Positions 1-8,555 are shown, numbered from the stretch's first letter. The stretch is 64,000 nt of DNA from Saccharopolyspora gloriosae (GCF_014203325.1 NZ_JACHIV010000001.1:186001-250000); one strand, 5' to 3'. The notes: generated by a model from the sequence alone, not told the origin. Made by a program: numbers and translations.

Positions 1-2
1 AC

Positions 3-611
3 ATCCTCGAAGTCAAGAACTCCGAGGCCGACGCGCAGCTCGTCGCGCAGGGCGTGGCCGAGCAGCTGTCCAACCGCGTGTCCTTCCGGCGCGCGATGCG
101 CAAGGCCATCCAGTCGGCCATGCGCTCGCCGCAGGTCAAGGGCATCCGGGTGCAGTGCGGTGGCCGTCTGGGCGGGGCCGAGATGTCCCGCTCGGAGTTC
201 TACCGCGAGGGTCGCGTCCCGCTGCACACGCTGCGCGCGGACATCGACTACGGCTTCTTCGAGGCCCGCACCACGTTCGGGCGCATCGGCGTCAAGGTGT
301 GGATCTACAAGGGTGAGCTGGTCGGCGGCCTGAAGCAGAAGCAGCAGGAGTCCGAGGTGCGCGCGCCTCGCGGCGAGGGCGGCGGCGGACGTGGCGAGCG
401 CGGCGACCGCGGTGGCCGTTCCGACCGCGGTGGCCGTCGTCGTTCCGGAGCTTCGGGCACCACCGGTGCCGGTGGCACCGAGGCCGGTCGCGCCGCAGCC
501 AAGGGCGGTTCGGCGGAGAGCTCGGAGCAGGCGCAGACCGCGGGCGACGTGGCCGCTGCCAACGCTCCGGCCGTGGCCGAGCCGCAGGCCGATCAGAAGA
601 CGGAGGGCTGA
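3..611 (+). CDS. rpsC: 30S ribosomal protein S3, 5' truncated
   Basis: C-terminal part of S3, the head-domain protein at the mRNA entry site of the 30S subunit. The frame is open from base 3, so the start lies outside the window; the first visible residues are [16 protein letters not shown]. The KH-2/C-terminal core is recognised by [13 protein letters not shown] and [15 protein letters not shown]. After about residue 120 of the visible part the protein continues in a long Gly/Arg/Asp-rich tail with RGG-like repeats, then an Ala-rich acidic end. Extended S3 tails are common in actinobacteria. rplP follows after 3 bases, so the genes are co-transcribed and probably translationally coupled. Confidence 0.97.
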   Translation: MLEVKNSEADAQLVAQGVAEQLSNRVSFRRAMRKAIQSAMRSPQVKGIRVQCGGRLGGAEMSRSEFYREGRVPLHTLRADIDYGFFEARTTFGRIGVKVWIYKGELVGGLKQKQQESEVRAPRGEGGGGRGERGDRGGRSDRGGRRRSGASGTTGAGGTEAGRAAAKGGSAESSEQAQTAGDVAAANAPAVAEPQADQKTEG

Positions 612-614
612 GCA

Positions 615-1034
615 GTGCTGGTCCCACGCAGGGTGAAGTGGCGCAAGAGCCACGCACCGAAGCGCAGTGGCTTCGCCAAGGGCGGCACCCGCATCAACTT
701 CGGCGAGTACGGCATCCAGGCGGTCGAGCACGGCTACGTGACCAACCGTCAGATCGAGTCGGCGCGTATCGCGATCACCCGGCACGTCAAGCGTGGCGGC
801 AAGGTCTGGATCAACATCTTCCCGGACCGCCCGCTGACGAAGAAGCCGGCCGAGACCCGTCAGGGTTCCGGTAAGGGCTCGCCCGAGTCCTGGGTCGCGA
901 ACGTCAAGCCGGGCCGCGTCATGTTCGAGCTGAACTTCCCGAACAAGAAGACGGCCGTCGAAGCGCTGACCCGCGCGGCGCACAAGCTGCCGATGAAGTG
1001 CAAGATCGTGTCCCGCGAGGGTGGTGACTTCTGA
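615..1034 (+). CDS. rplP: 50S ribosomal protein L16
   Basis: L16 (139 aa, normal length) helps form the A-site region and organises 23S rRNA in the 50S subunit. The GTG start gives [19 protein letters not shown], the expected N-terminus; the motif [10 protein letters not shown] and the basic C-terminal [11 protein letters not shown] are typical. Its stop TGA overlaps the ATG of rpmC by one base, so termination-reinitiation coupling is likely. Confidence 0.98.
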   Translation: MLVPRRVKWRKSHAPKRSGFAKGGTRINFGEYGIQAVEHGYVTNRQIESARIAITRHVKRGGKVWINIFPDRPLTKKPAETRQGSGKGSPESWVANVKPGRVMFELNFPNKKTAVEALTRAAHKLPMKCKIVSREGGDF

Positions 1035-1276
1035 TGGCGGCTGGTGTCACCGCTGGTGAGCTCCGGGAGCTGGGCGACGAGGAACTGGTGGCCAAGGTCC
1101 GGGAGTCGAAGGAAGAGCTGTTCAACCTTCGCTTCCAGATGGCGACCGGGCAGTTGGAGAACAACCGCCGGTTGCGCGTGGTCCGCAGGGACATCGCCCG
1201 GATCTACACCATCATGCGCGAGCGCGAGCTCGGCCTGACGGTGTCCCCTGACGCGACCGAGGAGGGCGCGGCATGA
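1034..1276 (+). CDS. rpmC: 50S ribosomal protein L29
   Basis: L29 (80 aa) is a small helical protein near the exit tunnel of the 50S subunit that contacts the signal recognition particle. It is identified by the [20 protein letters not shown] helix and the conserved [17 protein letters not shown] segment. It is slightly longer at the C-terminus than the E. coli protein, as usual in actinobacteria. It overlaps rplP by one base and rpsQ by four (ATGA). Confidence 0.97.
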   Translation: MAAGVTAGELRELGDEELVAKVRESKEELFNLRFQMATGQLENNRRLRVVRRDIARIYTIMRERELGLTVSPDATEEGAA

Positions 1277-1554
1277 GCAGCCAGGCAGAGGAACAGAGCG
1301 TGGCGCGGAACTACCGCAAGACCCGCGAGGGATACGTCGTGTCCGACAAGATGGACAAGACGATCGTGGTGTCGCTGGAGGACCGCAAGAAGCACGCTCT
1401 CTACAGCAAGGTCATGCGCCAGACCACCAAGGTCAAGGCGCACGACGAGGCCAACACGGCCGGTGTCGGCGACCGCGTGCTCCTGATGGAGACCCGGCCG
1501 CTGTCCGCGACGAAGCGCTGGCGCCTCGTCGAGGTCGTGGAGAAGGCCAAGTAG
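1273..1554 (+). CDS. rpsQ: 30S ribosomal protein S17
   Basis: S17 (93 aa) is a primary 16S rRNA-binding protein of the OB-fold type. The core [19 protein letters not shown] and [21 protein letters not shown] is unmistakable; the first about 15 residues are a variable extension. It overlaps rpmC by ATGA. It is the last gene of the S10 block here: a strong stem-loop and a 139-base gap follow before rplN. Confidence 0.97.
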   Translation: MSSQAEEQSVARNYRKTREGYVVSDKMDKTIVVSLEDRKKHALYSKVMRQTTKVKAHDEANTAGVGDRVLLMETRPLSATKRWRLVEVVEKAK

Positions 1555-1564
1555 GACATCGAAA

Positions 1565-1600
1565 GCGGGCCGGGCGCCGGTATGTCGGCGTCCGGCCCGC
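1565..1600 (+). terminator. Stem-loop at the S10/spc operon junction
   Basis: A 15-bp stem (1565-1579 with 1586-1600, one G-U pair) closes a 6-base loop, 11 bases after the rpsQ stop. There is no clear T-run, so it may be a partial terminator or attenuator rather than a full stop. It marks the boundary between the S10-type and spc-type gene blocks; the 93 bases after it could hold an rplN promoter, but I see no convincing one. Confidence 0.65.
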
Positions 1601-1693
1601 TGCCGGTGATGACCGCGCGCGTCAAGTCGGAAATTTGGCGCGCCAGAGTGTGTCCGCGCGCAGGGTGCGGGCACTTAGGGTCAGGAGTCAGAC

Positions 1694-2062
1694 GTGATCC
1701 AGCAGGAGTCGCGACTGCGTGTCGCCGACAACACTGGGGCCAAGGAGATCCTCACGATCCGGGTCCTCGGTGGTTCTGGTCGGCGTTACGCGGGTATCGG
1801 TGACGTCATCGTCGCCACCGTCAAGGAAGCAATTCCGGGTGCCGGCGTGAAGAAGGGCGATGTGGTCAAGGCCGTCATCGTCCGGCAGAAGAAGGAAAAG
1901 CGCCGCGCGGATGGTTCCTACATCCGGTTCGACGAGAACGCCGCGGTGCTGCTCAAGACCGACGGTGGTCCCCGTGGGACCCGCATCTTCGGCCCGGTCG
2001 GGCGCGAGCTGCGCGACAAGAAGTACATGAAGATCATTTCGCTCGCGCCGGAGGTGCTGTGA
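1694..2062 (+). CDS. rplN: 50S ribosomal protein L14
   Basis: L14 (122 aa, standard length) sits at the 50S-30S interface (bridge B8) and near the factor-binding side. The GTG start gives [19 protein letters not shown], the canonical N-terminus; [20 protein letters not shown] and FGPVGRELR are conserved. The stop overlaps the rplX start by one base. First gene of the spc-type block. Confidence 0.98.
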   Translation: MIQQESRLRVADNTGAKEILTIRVLGGSGRRYAGIGDVIVATVKEAIPGAGVKKGDVVKAVIVRQKKEKRRADGSYIRFDENAAVLLKTDGGPRGTRIFGPVGRELRDKKYMKIISLAPEVL

Positions 2063-2376
2063 TGAAGATCAAGAAGGGCGACACCGTCGTCGTGATCTCC
2101 GGCAAGGACAAGGGCGCTCGCGGCAAGGTCATCGAGGCCTACCCGCAGCGTGAGCGGGTCCTGGTCGAAGGCGTGAACCGGATCAAGAAGCACACCAAGG
2201 TCTCCCGGACCGAGCGTGGTGCGCAGTCCGGCGGAATCGTCACCCAGGAGGCGCCGATTCACGTGAGCAACGTGATGGTGGTCGACTCCGACGGCACTCC
2301 CACGCGTGTGGGCTACCGGTTCGGCGAGGACGGCAAGAAGGTTCGCGTGTCCCGCCGCAACGGGAAGGACATCTGA
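2062..2376 (+). CDS. rplX: 50S ribosomal protein L24
   Basis: L24 (104 aa) is an assembly-initiating 50S protein with an N-terminal KOW motif ([20 protein letters not shown]). The ATG at 2062, sharing one base with the rplN stop, gives the family N-terminus MKIKKGD; a GTG one codon upstream is possible but less likely. It ends in the usual RRNGKDI. Confidence 0.97.
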   Translation: MKIKKGDTVVVISGKDKGARGKVIEAYPQRERVLVEGVNRIKKHTKVSRTERGAQSGGIVTQEAPIHVSNVMVVDSDGTPTRVGYRFGEDGKKVRVSRRNGKDI

Positions 2377-2378
2377 TC

Positions 2379-2942
2379 ATGACCACCACGGAGAAGATCG
2401 TCCCCCGGCTCAAGACCCGGTACCGCGACGAGATCCGCAAGGCCCTGCACGAGGAGTTCGAGTACTCGAACGCCATGCTGGTCCCCGGCGTGGTCAAGGT
2501 CGTCGTCAACATGGGTGTCGGTGACGCGGCGCGGGACAGCAAGCTCATCGAAGGCGCGGTCCGCGACCTGACCACGATCACCGGTCAGCGCCCCGAGATC
2601 CGCCGGGCCCGCAAGTCCATCGCTCAGTTCAAGCTGCGCGAAGGCATGCCGATCGGTGCGCGCGTCACGCTGCGCGGCGACCGCATGTGGGAGTTCGTCG
2701 ACCGCCTGGTCACGATCGCGCTGCCGCGCATCCGTGACTTCCGCGGCCTGTCGCCGAAGCAGTTCGACGGCAACGGCAACTACACCTTCGGGCTCAACGA
2801 GCAGTCGATGTTCCACGAGATCGACCCCGACTCGATCGACCGTCCCCGCGGTATGGACATCACAGTGGTGACCACGGCCACCACCAATGAGGAAGGCCGG
2901 CGGCTGCTGCGCCACCTGGGCTTCCCGTTCAAGGAGCAGTGA
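2379..2942 (+). CDS. rplE: 50S ribosomal protein L5
   Basis: L5 (187 aa) binds 5S rRNA in the central protuberance. It is recognised by [19 protein letters not shown], the [20 protein letters not shown] segment and [20 protein letters not shown] near the C-terminus. It begins two bases after the rplX stop. Length is normal for actinobacteria. Confidence 0.98.
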   Translation: MTTTEKIVPRLKTRYRDEIRKALHEEFEYSNAMLVPGVVKVVVNMGVGDAARDSKLIEGAVRDLTTITGQRPEIRRARKSIAQFKLREGMPIGARVTLRGDRMWEFVDRLVTIALPRIRDFRGLSPKQFDGNGNYTFGLNEQSMFHEIDPDSIDRPRGMDITVVTTATTNEEGRRLLRHLGFPFKEQ

Positions 2943-2984
2943 TGTCGGGTATCGCAGGGCGTCGAAACAAGGAGAACTGAGCCG

Positions 2985-3170
2985 ATGGCCAAGAAGGCGC
3001 TGATCAACAAGGCCGCGCGCAAGCCGAAGTTCAAGGTGCGCGGCTACACCCGCTGCCAGCGCTGCGGGCGTCCGCGGTCGGTGTTCCGCAAGTTCGGCCT
3101 GTGCCGCGTGTGCTTCCGCGAGATGGCGCACGCCGGCGAGCTGCCGGGCGTGAGCAAGTCTTCCTGGTGA
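2985..3170 (+). CDS. rpsN: 30S ribosomal protein S14, zinc-binding (type Z)
   Basis: Short S14 (61 aa) of the zinc-ribbon form, a head-domain protein of the 30S subunit. The four zinc ligands are visible as C24-x2-C27 and C40-x2-C43 (CQRCG, CRVCF). The ATG at 2985 is preceded by AAGGAG. The zinc form is the housekeeping version; zinc-free paralogues used in zinc starvation are longer and normally sit elsewhere. Confidence 0.97.
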   Translation: MAKKALINKAARKPKFKVRGYTRCQRCGRPRSVFRKFGLCRVCFREMAHAGELPGVSKSSW

Positions 3171-3185
3171 GTGCCCGCCCGCTGG

Positions 3186-3293
3186 GCGATACCCGGTCAC
3201 GGGTACGCTCGGCGGGCACCACCAGGGCTTTTACCCGCTTCGGCGGGTGGCGCGCGTGCGTGCCGCTGACATGAGCCTGCCCGTCCGGCAGGC
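3186..3293 (+). other. Three consecutive stem-loops between rpsN and rpsH
   Basis: The 216-base spacer contains three short hairpins. The first is at 3186-3208 (9 bp with one bulged A, loop GTCA). The second is at 3233-3248 (6 bp, TTCG tetraloop). The third is at 3275-3293 (7 bp, GCCTGCC/GGCAGGC, 5-base loop). None has a T-run. The spacer is unusually long for this operon and may be a structured leader for the rpsH part; the role is inferred only. Confidence 0.5.
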
Positions 3294-3386
3294 ATCCGAC
3301 TTCGCCTAGGCCAGGATCCAGACCTCCCGCTGTGCGGGACGCGTCCGGGCCCGTCGGAACCGGGTGAGAAAGGTGGACCAGGTCAC

Positions 3387-3785
3387 ATGACGATGACCGA
3401 CCCCATCGCAGACATGCTGACGCGTCTGCGGAATGGAAGTTCGGCGTATCACGACGAGGTCGTGATGCCGCATTCGAAGCTCAAGGCGAACATCGCCGAA
3501 ATCCTCAAGCGCGAGGGTTACGTGACGGGTTCCCGTGCCGAGCAGGGCGAGAAGGGCCAGAACCTGGTCGTCGAGCTCAAGTACGGCCCGAACCGGGAAC
3601 GCAGCATCGCCGGCCTGCGGCGGGTCTCCAAGCCCGGTCTGCGGGTCTACGCGAAGTCCACGAACCTGCCGAAGGTTCTCGGCGGCCTGGGCATCGCGAT
3701 CATTTCCACGTCCGGTGGTCTGGTGACCGACCGGCAGGCCATCAAGCAGGGCGTGGGCGGGGAAGTCCTCGCCTACGTTTGGTAA
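3387..3785 (+). CDS. rpsH: 30S ribosomal protein S8
   Basis: S8 (132 aa) binds the central domain of 16S rRNA and in E. coli represses the spc operon mRNA. It starts [17 protein letters not shown], and the C-terminal motif ([13 protein letters not shown]-like, GGEVLAYVW) is conserved. It is preceded by the 216-base structured spacer; rplF follows after 12 bases with a good GGAGGAG ribosome-binding site. Confidence 0.98.
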   Translation: MTMTDPIADMLTRLRNGSSAYHDEVVMPHSKLKANIAEILKREGYVTGSRAEQGEKGQNLVVELKYGPNRERSIAGLRRVSKPGLRVYAKSTNLPKVLGGLGIAIISTSGGLVTDRQAIKQGVGGEVLAYVW

Positions 3786-3797
3786 GGGAGGAGGAGC

Positions 3798-4337
3798 ATG
3801 TCGCGTATCGGGAAGCTTCCGATCACCGTGCCCTCCGGTGTCGAGGTCACCATCGACGGGCAGGCGGTGACGGTCAAGGGCCCCAAGGGCACCTTGGAGC
3901 AGAACATCGCCGAGCCGATCACCGTTGAGAAGGACGAAGACGGGTCGGTCCTGGTCAAGCGGCCGGACGACGAGCGCGAGAGCCGCTCGCTGCACGGTCT
4001 GTCGCGCAGCCTGGTCAACAACATGGTGCTCGGCGTCAGCAAGGGCTACCAGAAGGACCTGGAAATCCACGGCGTGGGTTACCGGGTGCTGCTCAAGGGC
4101 GCGAACCTCGAGTTCTCCTTGGGCTACAGCCACCCCATCGTGATCGAGCCCCCGAAGGGCATCGAGTTCGCGACCGAGGGTGCGACCAAGCTGTCGGTCA
4201 AGGGCATCGACAAGCAGTTGGTCGGCGAGATCGCCGCGAGGATCCGCAAGCTGCGCCGTCCCGACCCGTACAAGGGCAAGGGCGTGCGTTACGCCGGCGA
4301 AGCCATCCGCCGCAAGGTCGGAAAGACGGGTAAGTGA
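3798..4337 (+). CDS. rplF: 50S ribosomal protein L6
   Basis: L6 (179 aa) lies near the sarcin-ricin loop and the factor-binding centre. It starts [17 protein letters not shown] and shows the internal duplication of the family. The C-terminal signature is [13 protein letters not shown] (PDPYKGKGI-type). A strong GGAGGAG precedes the ATG. Its stop overlaps a GTG start of rplR by four bases (GTGA). Confidence 0.98.
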   Translation: MSRIGKLPITVPSGVEVTIDGQAVTVKGPKGTLEQNIAEPITVEKDEDGSVLVKRPDDERESRSLHGLSRSLVNNMVLGVSKGYQKDLEIHGVGYRVLLKGANLEFSLGYSHPIVIEPPKGIEFATEGATKLSVKGIDKQLVGEIAARIRKLRRPDPYKGKGVRYAGEAIRRKVGKTGK

Positions 4338-4744
4338 CCATGAGCGAGACAACCACTGCTACGAAGCGCAAGCCCGTGGGCAAGGACATCTCGACCGTGC
4401 GTCGGATCGCCCGCGCGAACCGCCACTTCCGGCTCCGGAAGAAGATCAGCGGCACGCCGGCGCGTCCGCGCCTGGTCGTGACCCGGTCCACGCGGCACAT
4501 CGTCGCGCAGGTCATCGACGACGTCGCGGGTCACACGCTGGCGTCGGCCTCCAGCATGGAAGCCGACCTGCGCACCCTCGAGGGCGACAAGAAGGCCAAG
4601 GCGACCAAGGTCGGCGAGCTCGTCGCCGCCCGTGCCAAGGACGCCGGTGTCGAGAAGGTCGTGTTCGACCGGGGTGGCAACGCCTACCACGGCCGGGTCG
4701 CGGCGCTGGCCGACGCCGCCCGTGACGGCGGCCTGGAGTTCTGA
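4334..4744 (+). CDS. rplR: 50S ribosomal protein L18
   Basis: L18 (136 aa from GTG 4334, 134 aa from ATG 4340) binds 5S rRNA in the central protuberance. The motifs [15 protein letters not shown] and [27 protein letters not shown] are typical. I prefer the GTG that overlaps the rplF stop because of coupling; the ATG six bases on is an equally possible start. Confidence 0.96.
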   Translation: MTMSETTTATKRKPVGKDISTVRRIARANRHFRLRKKISGTPARPRLVVTRSTRHIVAQVIDDVAGHTLASASSMEADLRTLEGDKKAKATKVGELVAARAKDAGVEKVVFDRGGNAYHGRVAALADAARDGGLEF

Positions 4745-4786
4745 CATGCGTACGACTGAGATGACAACGATCGAGAGGGACGCCTG

Positions 4787-5398
4787 ATGCCTGGACGCAC
4801 TCGGCGTGACGGCGGTTCGGAGTCCGGCGGCAAAGACCGCCGGGACCGCCGCGACGGTGGCCGTGGCGGGGCGGCCCAAGAGAAGAGCATGCAGTTCGAG
4901 CGTGTCGTGACGATCAACCGCGTCGCGAAGGTCGTCAAGGGCGGCCGGCGGTTCAGCTTCACCGCGCTCGTGGTCGTCGGTGACACCGACGGCATGGTCG
5001 GTGTCGGTTACGGCAAGGCCAAGGAAGTGCCCGCGGCGATCGCCAAGGGCGTGGAGGAGGCGAAGAAGAACTTCTTCCGCGTCCCCCGCCTCGGCGGCAC
5101 GATCACGCACCCGGTCCAGGGTGAGGACGCCGCCGGCGTCGTCATGCTGCGTCCGGCCAGCGCCGGTACCGGTGTCATCGCCGGCGGCCCGGTGCGCGCG
5201 GTGCTGGAAGGCGCCGGCGTGCACGACGTGCTGAGCAAGTCGCTGGGCAGCGACAACCCGATCAACATCGTGCACGCCACGGTGGCGGCGCTCAAGAGCC
5301 TGCAGCGTCCGGAGGAGGTCGCGGCCCGCCGCGGTCTGCCGCTGGAAGACGTGGCTCCCGCGTTCATGCTGCGTGCGCGTGCCGGTCAGGGGGCGTGA
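4787..5398 (+). CDS. rpsE: 30S ribosomal protein S5
   Basis: S5 (203 aa) is needed for decoding fidelity and mRNA unwinding at the 30S entry tunnel. After a basic, Gly/Arg-rich N-terminal extension of about 35 residues come the double-stranded RNA-binding domain ([20 protein letters not shown]) and the C-terminal domain ([24 protein letters not shown]). The overhang of about 30 residues compared with E. coli is common in actinobacteria. Confidence 0.98.
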   Translation: MPGRTRRDGGSESGGKDRRDRRDGGRGGAAQEKSMQFERVVTINRVAKVVKGGRRFSFTALVVVGDTDGMVGVGYGKAKEVPAAIAKGVEEAKKNFFRVPRLGGTITHPVQGEDAAGVVMLRPASAGTGVIAGGPVRAVLEGAGVHDVLSKSLGSDNPINIVHATVAALKSLQRPEEVAARRGLPLEDVAPAFMLRARAGQGA

Positions 5399-5399
5399 C

Positions 5400-5582
5400 G
5401 TGGCACAGCTGAAGATCACCCAGACCCGTGGTCTGGTGGGCACGAAGAGCAACCAGCGCGACAGCATGCGCACCCTCGGCCTGCGCAAGATCCGCCAGAC
5501 CGTGGTTCGCCCTGATGACGCGAACACGCGTGGCCTGGTCAAGGCCGTGCACCACCTGGTGACGGTTGAGGAGGTCGACTGA
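5400..5582 (+). CDS. rpmD: 50S ribosomal protein L30
   Basis: L30 (60 aa). The GTG at 5400 gives [20 protein letters not shown], the family start; a longer upstream reading would run into rpsE and is rejected. It lies one base after the rpsE stop and two before rplO. The conserved TLRTLGL-type segment is [12 protein letters not shown]. Confidence 0.96.
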   Translation: MAQLKITQTRGLVGTKSNQRDSMRTLGLRKIRQTVVRPDDANTRGLVKAVHHLVTVEEVD

Positions 5583-5584
5583 GC

Positions 5585-6034
5585 ATGGTCATCAAGATTC
5601 ACGACCTGCGCCCCGCGCCGGGTTCGAACCGGGACAAGATCCGGGTCGGCCGCGGTGAGGGCTCCAAGGGCAAGACCGCGGGCCGCGGTACCAAGGGCAC
5701 CAAGGCTCGCAAGACCGTCTCCCCGCGCTTCGAAGGCGGGCAGATGCCGATCCAGATGCGGCTCCCGAAGCTTCGCGGCTTCAAGAACCGCAACCGGGTG
5801 GAGTACCAAGGCGTGAACCTCGGCCGCCTGGCCGCTGCGTTCCCGAACGGTGGCACCGTCGGCATCGACGAGCTGATCTCGGCCGGACTCGCCAACAAGG
5901 GCGAGCTGGTCAAGGTTCTCGGTGGTGGTGAGCTGGAGGGCGTCAAGCTGGACGTCACCGCGCACGCCTTCACCGGCAGCGCGCAGGAGAAGATCACTGC
6001 CGCGGGCGGTTCGGCTACCAAGCTGGAGAGCTGA
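5585..6034 (+). CDS. rplO: 50S ribosomal protein L15
   Basis: L15 (149 aa) is a late-assembly 50S protein. The N-terminal half is the extended basic Gly-rich part ([20 protein letters not shown], then [18 protein letters not shown]), followed by the globular C-terminal domain. It ends the contiguous spc block in this genome: a strong terminator-type hairpin and an accessory island separate it from secY. Confidence 0.98.
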   Translation: MVIKIHDLRPAPGSNRDKIRVGRGEGSKGKTAGRGTKGTKARKTVSPRFEGGQMPIQMRLPKLRGFKNRNRVEYQGVNLGRLAAAFPNGGTVGIDELISAGLANKGELVKVLGGGELEGVKLDVTAHAFTGSAQEKITAAGGSATKLES

Positions 6035-6054
6035 ACGCTCCGGTGATTCCGGTC

Positions 6055-6092
6055 GAAAGGGCCGGTCGACCTTCGGGTCGGCCGGCCCTTTC
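6055..6092 (+). terminator. Terminator hairpin after rplO
   Basis: A 17-bp stem (6055-6071 with 6076-6092, one G-U pair) is capped by a TTCG tetraloop, 20 bases after the rplO stop. The stem foot is GAAAGG/CCTTTC. This looks like a true transcription terminator, so the secY block must have its own promoter or depend on read-through. Confidence 0.8.
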
Positions 6093-6545
6093 GCATGTCC
6101 GGGTCGTGTTAGCGGTGCTTGCGTGGTTTCCCGGGAAAGCTCGCCGTCGCCCGGTCGAGGCGTGCTGGGCGACATCCGGGCATCGGCACTGGACAACGCC
6201 TCGGCTCGAAGTTGATTCCCGGCTTCCGCCGTTATCGCTGATAACGCGTTTTCCGGCCGATTTTCCGGTTCTCGTCCGGCGTTTTTCGATTCGGCTCAGG
6301 TATATGTGAACGCTGAGTTCTGCTGCGGTGAACCGGAACTGATCTGAATCGGCGCGCGCCGGGTGGCTGCTCGGCAGGTGCTCGTGGCCGATCGGACGCG
6401 CCTTGCTCCGCGAAGGGCCTTGGTGACCTGGTGTTCCGTTCCGGTCGCCGGTGGCGCGTGAGGTCGGCCGGGGTGCGGTGGAGCAGTGGGGCTGAGCCGT
6501 CCGGGCGCAGCGAAAAGTGTGAGCAATCGCCGCCGTTCCGCCGAA

Positions 6546-6559
6546 TGGAAGCGCTCCCA
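6546..6559 (+). promoter_or_regulatory. CebR-like LacI-family operator palindrome
   Basis: TGGAAGCGCTCCCA differs at one position from TGGGAGCGCTCCCA, the known box of CebR, the cellobiose/cellulose-utilisation repressor of streptomycetes. The palindrome extends outward to GAATGG...CCATTC (6543-6562), with a single mismatched symmetric pair. It lies 90 bases upstream of the first secreted-protein gene. Regulation by a LacI-family protein is an inference. Confidence 0.5.
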
Positions 6560-6605
6560 TTCGCAGGTACTGGCCATTCCGATGCGCGTTTAAGTTGTTC
6601 GGACC

Positions 6606-6621
6606 AGTGCTCCCGAGCACT
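6606..6621 (+). promoter_or_regulatory. Inverted repeat before the secreted-protein gene
   Basis: AGTGCTC-CC-GAGCACT is a perfect 7-bp inverted repeat with a two-base centre, 29 bases before the ATG at 6650. Such a tight centre suits a dimeric DNA-binding protein better than an RNA hairpin. No regulator is identifiable. Confidence 0.35.
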
Positions 6622-6649
6622 CCTTCGGAATCAATTATGAGGAGCAGGT

Positions 6650-7147
6650 ATGCGGCGTCGAACGCTACGAGCCGGACTGCCGATCGCGGCGATGTCCCTG
6701 CTGGCGGCCACCGTTCCCGGAATCGCCGGTGCCGCGGCGGCCGAGGCGAGCCCGGCGCGGCACTGCGCCTTCGACGCGGGCACCGGCCAGCAGCGCTGCT
6801 TCGACACCCTCGCCGAGGCCACCGGCAGCGCCCGGTCGGAGGTGGCGAGCACGCGGGACGGCGAGGTCGTGCAGGGGACCTTGTTCGACGAGGAGAACTA
6901 CGGCGGGGACAGCTTCACGATCTACGGCGCCGGGCTGTGCGAGAAGGACGGCAAGGTCGAGTACCAGATCGACCTGCCGGACGACTGGAAGGACCGGGTC
7001 ACCTCGGTGCAGCCGTGGGCGAACTGCTGGATCTGGCTGTACCCGGAGCCGAACCTCGGCGGCGACCGCGACGGGCCGTTCAAGGAGAACACCGCCTACG
7101 TCGGTGACCTGATCAACGACCGCACCCAGTCCGTCGGACTCAGCTGA
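6650..7147 (+). CDS. Secreted beta/gamma-crystallin-like (peptidase inhibitor I36-like) protein
   Basis: A 165-aa exported protein. The signal peptide is clear: MRRRT, a hydrophobic stretch (LPIAAMSLLAATVPGIAGA), then an Ala-x-Ala-type cleavage region near residue 27-31. The mature part resembles the beta/gamma-crystallin-type fold found in actinobacterial I36 inhibitors. The signs are LFDEENYGGDSFTIYG, a Cys near GLCEKDG paired with CWIWLYPEPNLGG, and the closing DRTQSVGLS. GAGGAG precedes the ATG. It is first in a three-gene island between rplO and secY, behind a CebR-like box. Extracellular binding or protease-inhibitor activity is inferred from the fold only. Confidence 0.75.
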   Translation: MRRRTLRAGLPIAAMSLLAATVPGIAGAAAAEASPARHCAFDAGTGQQRCFDTLAEATGSARSEVASTRDGEVVQGTLFDEENYGGDSFTIYGAGLCEKDGKVEYQIDLPDDWKDRVTSVQPWANCWIWLYPEPNLGGDRDGPFKENTAYVGDLINDRTQSVGLS

Positions 7148-7202
7148 GCGGTCGCCGAGCGCGGCACCGAACCGGCGCCGCCCAACATCGAGGAGAGCCC
7201 TC

Positions 7203-7808
7203 ATGTCCCCACGTCGATCCAGCGCGGTCCTCGTCTCGGCGTTCTCGCTGGCAGCGATGGCCTTCGCGCCGTCGGCCGCCGCCGCGGACGAGCCGACGGT
7301 CCGCGAACTCATGGAGAAGTGCGACAACGGCACCGACAGCTGCGTGTTCCACCCGGAAGGCCAGCCGGAGTACTACACCGATGAGGCGCACACCGTCGGT
7401 GACCCGGTCTACAACTGCACCGACGGGATCCAGCGCTCCTCGGTGGAGTGGTCGGACACGACCTCGCAGAGCAACAGCGTCGGCATGTCGATGACCACGG
7501 AGGCCGGGTTCGGCAAGGTCTTCTCCATCGCCTACGAGCAGAGCTACGAGCACACCTGGGAGGAGTCGCACACCGAATCCCAGACGACGAACGTGGACAC
7601 CGAGCCGAACCAGGTGGGTTCGGTCGAGCGCGCGGCGCAGATGCAGAAGGTGAAGGGCACCTACGAGCTGCACTTCGAGGACAAGTTCTACGACCACTAC
7701 ATCTGGTACGTGCCGATGGAGGTCACGGGCCCGGCGCCGGACCCGACCAGCGCGGTCAGCCAGCACGTGCGGGACATGACGGAGGAAGAGATCTCCCAGT
7801 GCCCGTGA
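7203..7808 (+). CDS. Secreted protein, paralogue 1 (possible aerolysin/ETX-MTX2-like)
   Basis: A 201-aa protein with a signal peptide (basic start, SAVLVSAFSLAAMAFAPSAAAA) and a mature start at ADEPTVREL. I do not recognise a named family with certainty. It has CDNGTDSCVFHP near the N-terminus, then a Ser/Thr-rich alternating strand region (SDTTSQSNSVGMSM, HTESQTTNV) and KGTYELHFEDKFYDHYIWY. The alternating Ser/Thr strands, a following basic-aromatic strand and a central insertion recall ETX/MTX2-type beta pore formers; this is a weak inference. The next gene, 139 bases on, is a close paralogue, so this is a tandem duplication. GAGGAG precedes the ATG. Confidence 0.8.
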   Translation: MSPRRSSAVLVSAFSLAAMAFAPSAAAADEPTVRELMEKCDNGTDSCVFHPEGQPEYYTDEAHTVGDPVYNCTDGIQRSSVEWSDTTSQSNSVGMSMTTEAGFGKVFSIAYEQSYEHTWEESHTESQTTNVDTEPNQVGSVERAAQMQKVKGTYELHFEDKFYDHYIWYVPMEVTGPAPDPTSAVSQHVRDMTEEEISQCP

Positions 7809-7875
7809 TGATCCCGGTGCCCGTGACGAGCCCGGTGCCCGTGATGAGCCCGGTGCTCGTGATGATCCCGGTGCT
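7804..7875 (+). repeat. Four 18-bp tandem repeats between secreted paralogues
   Basis: Four head-to-tail copies of CGTGATGATCCCGGTGCC with one to three substitutions (7804-7821, 7822-7839, 7840-7857, 7858-7875). The first copy overlaps the last codons and stop of the preceding gene. The array has no spacers, so it is not CRISPR. It probably arose by slippage and lies in the spacer created by the gene duplication. Confidence 0.85.
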
Positions 7876-7947
7876 CTGGAAGTGCTCCCCGTCCTTGAAC
7901 GCCTCGGCGGCGCCGTCCGGGTCCGCCGCCGGAAGAGAGGTCCACCG

Positions 7948-8544
7948 ATGATCCACCGCATCGCCACCGCCGCCGCCACGGCCGCCGTGGCAGGACTGCT
8001 GGTCGTCCCGCCCGCCTCCGCGGCCGACGAACCCACCGCGCGCGAACTGCTGGAGAAGTGCGACAACGGCACCGACAGCTGCGTGTTCCACCCGGAGGGG
8101 GAGCCGGAGTACTTCCAGAACACCTCCGAGCTCGTCGGCAGCCCCACGTTCAACTGCACCGAGCTGCCGCAGCGGATGGGGGTGTCCTGGTCGGACACCA
8201 CCTCCGAGAGCAACAGCCTCGGGCTGTCGATGTCGACCTCGTTCGGCGAGGTGTTCAAGGTGACCTTCAAGGCCAGCTACGGCCACGAGTGGAAGGAATC
8301 CCACACCGAGACCCAGACGACGAACATCGACGTCAATCCCGGTGACGCCGGGCGGGTCTTCCACGGGCCGAAGATGCAGAAGGTCAAGGGCACCTACGAG
8401 CTGCACTTCGAGGACAAGTTCTACGACCACTACATCTGGTACGTGCCGATGGAGGTCACCGGCCCCGCCGATTCCCAGGAGAGCACGATCACCCAGGACA
8501 CCAGCCCGATGACCGACGAGGAGAAGTCGGCCAACTGCGGCTGA
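7948..8544 (+). CDS. Secreted protein, paralogue 2
   Basis: A 198-aa paralogue of the preceding gene. The ATG at 7948 with GGAAGAGAGG upstream gives a normal signal peptide (IATAAATAAVAGLLVVPPASA) and mature start ADEPTAREL. The shared features are CDNGTDSCVFHPEGEPEYF, the SDTTSESNSLGLSMSTS strand, ESHTETQTTNI and the identical block KVKGTYELHFEDKFYDHYIW. The two proteins differ most in the central strand region and the C-terminal tail. The same weak aerolysin-like suggestion applies. A long hairpin follows directly. Confidence 0.8.
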   Translation: MIHRIATAAATAAVAGLLVVPPASAADEPTARELLEKCDNGTDSCVFHPEGEPEYFQNTSELVGSPTFNCTELPQRMGVSWSDTTSESNSLGLSMSTSFGEVFKVTFKASYGHEWKESHTETQTTNIDVNPGDAGRVFHGPKMQKVKGTYELHFEDKFYDHYIWYVPMEVTGPADSQESTITQDTSPMTDEEKSANCG

Positions 8545-8555
8545 TCCGCGGATCC

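Larger units (their letters stand above)
6093..6649 (+). other. Gene-free stretch upstream of the secreted-protein island
   Basis: No convincing gene. It is somewhat richer in A/T than its surroundings near 6230-6320. It holds two palindromes close to the following gene (6546-6559 and 6606-6621, listed separately). Readings in either strand here are rich in Arg/Ser/Cys and look non-coding. Confidence 0.6.

Noticed and set aside
5621-5630. GGTTCGAACC, resembling a tRNA T-loop
   Set aside because: It lies inside the rplO coding sequence, with no acceptor, D or anticodon stems around it.
7804-7875. Possible CRISPR array
   Set aside because: The repeats are directly adjacent 18-mers without spacers and no cas gene is near.
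7448-7951. A frame fused to a PV-rich repeat tail across the end of the first secreted paralogue, suggesting a programmed frameshift
   Set aside because: The gene ends with a Cys-containing tail (EEISQCP) comparable to the paralogue's EEKSANCG, so the in-frame stop is the natural end.
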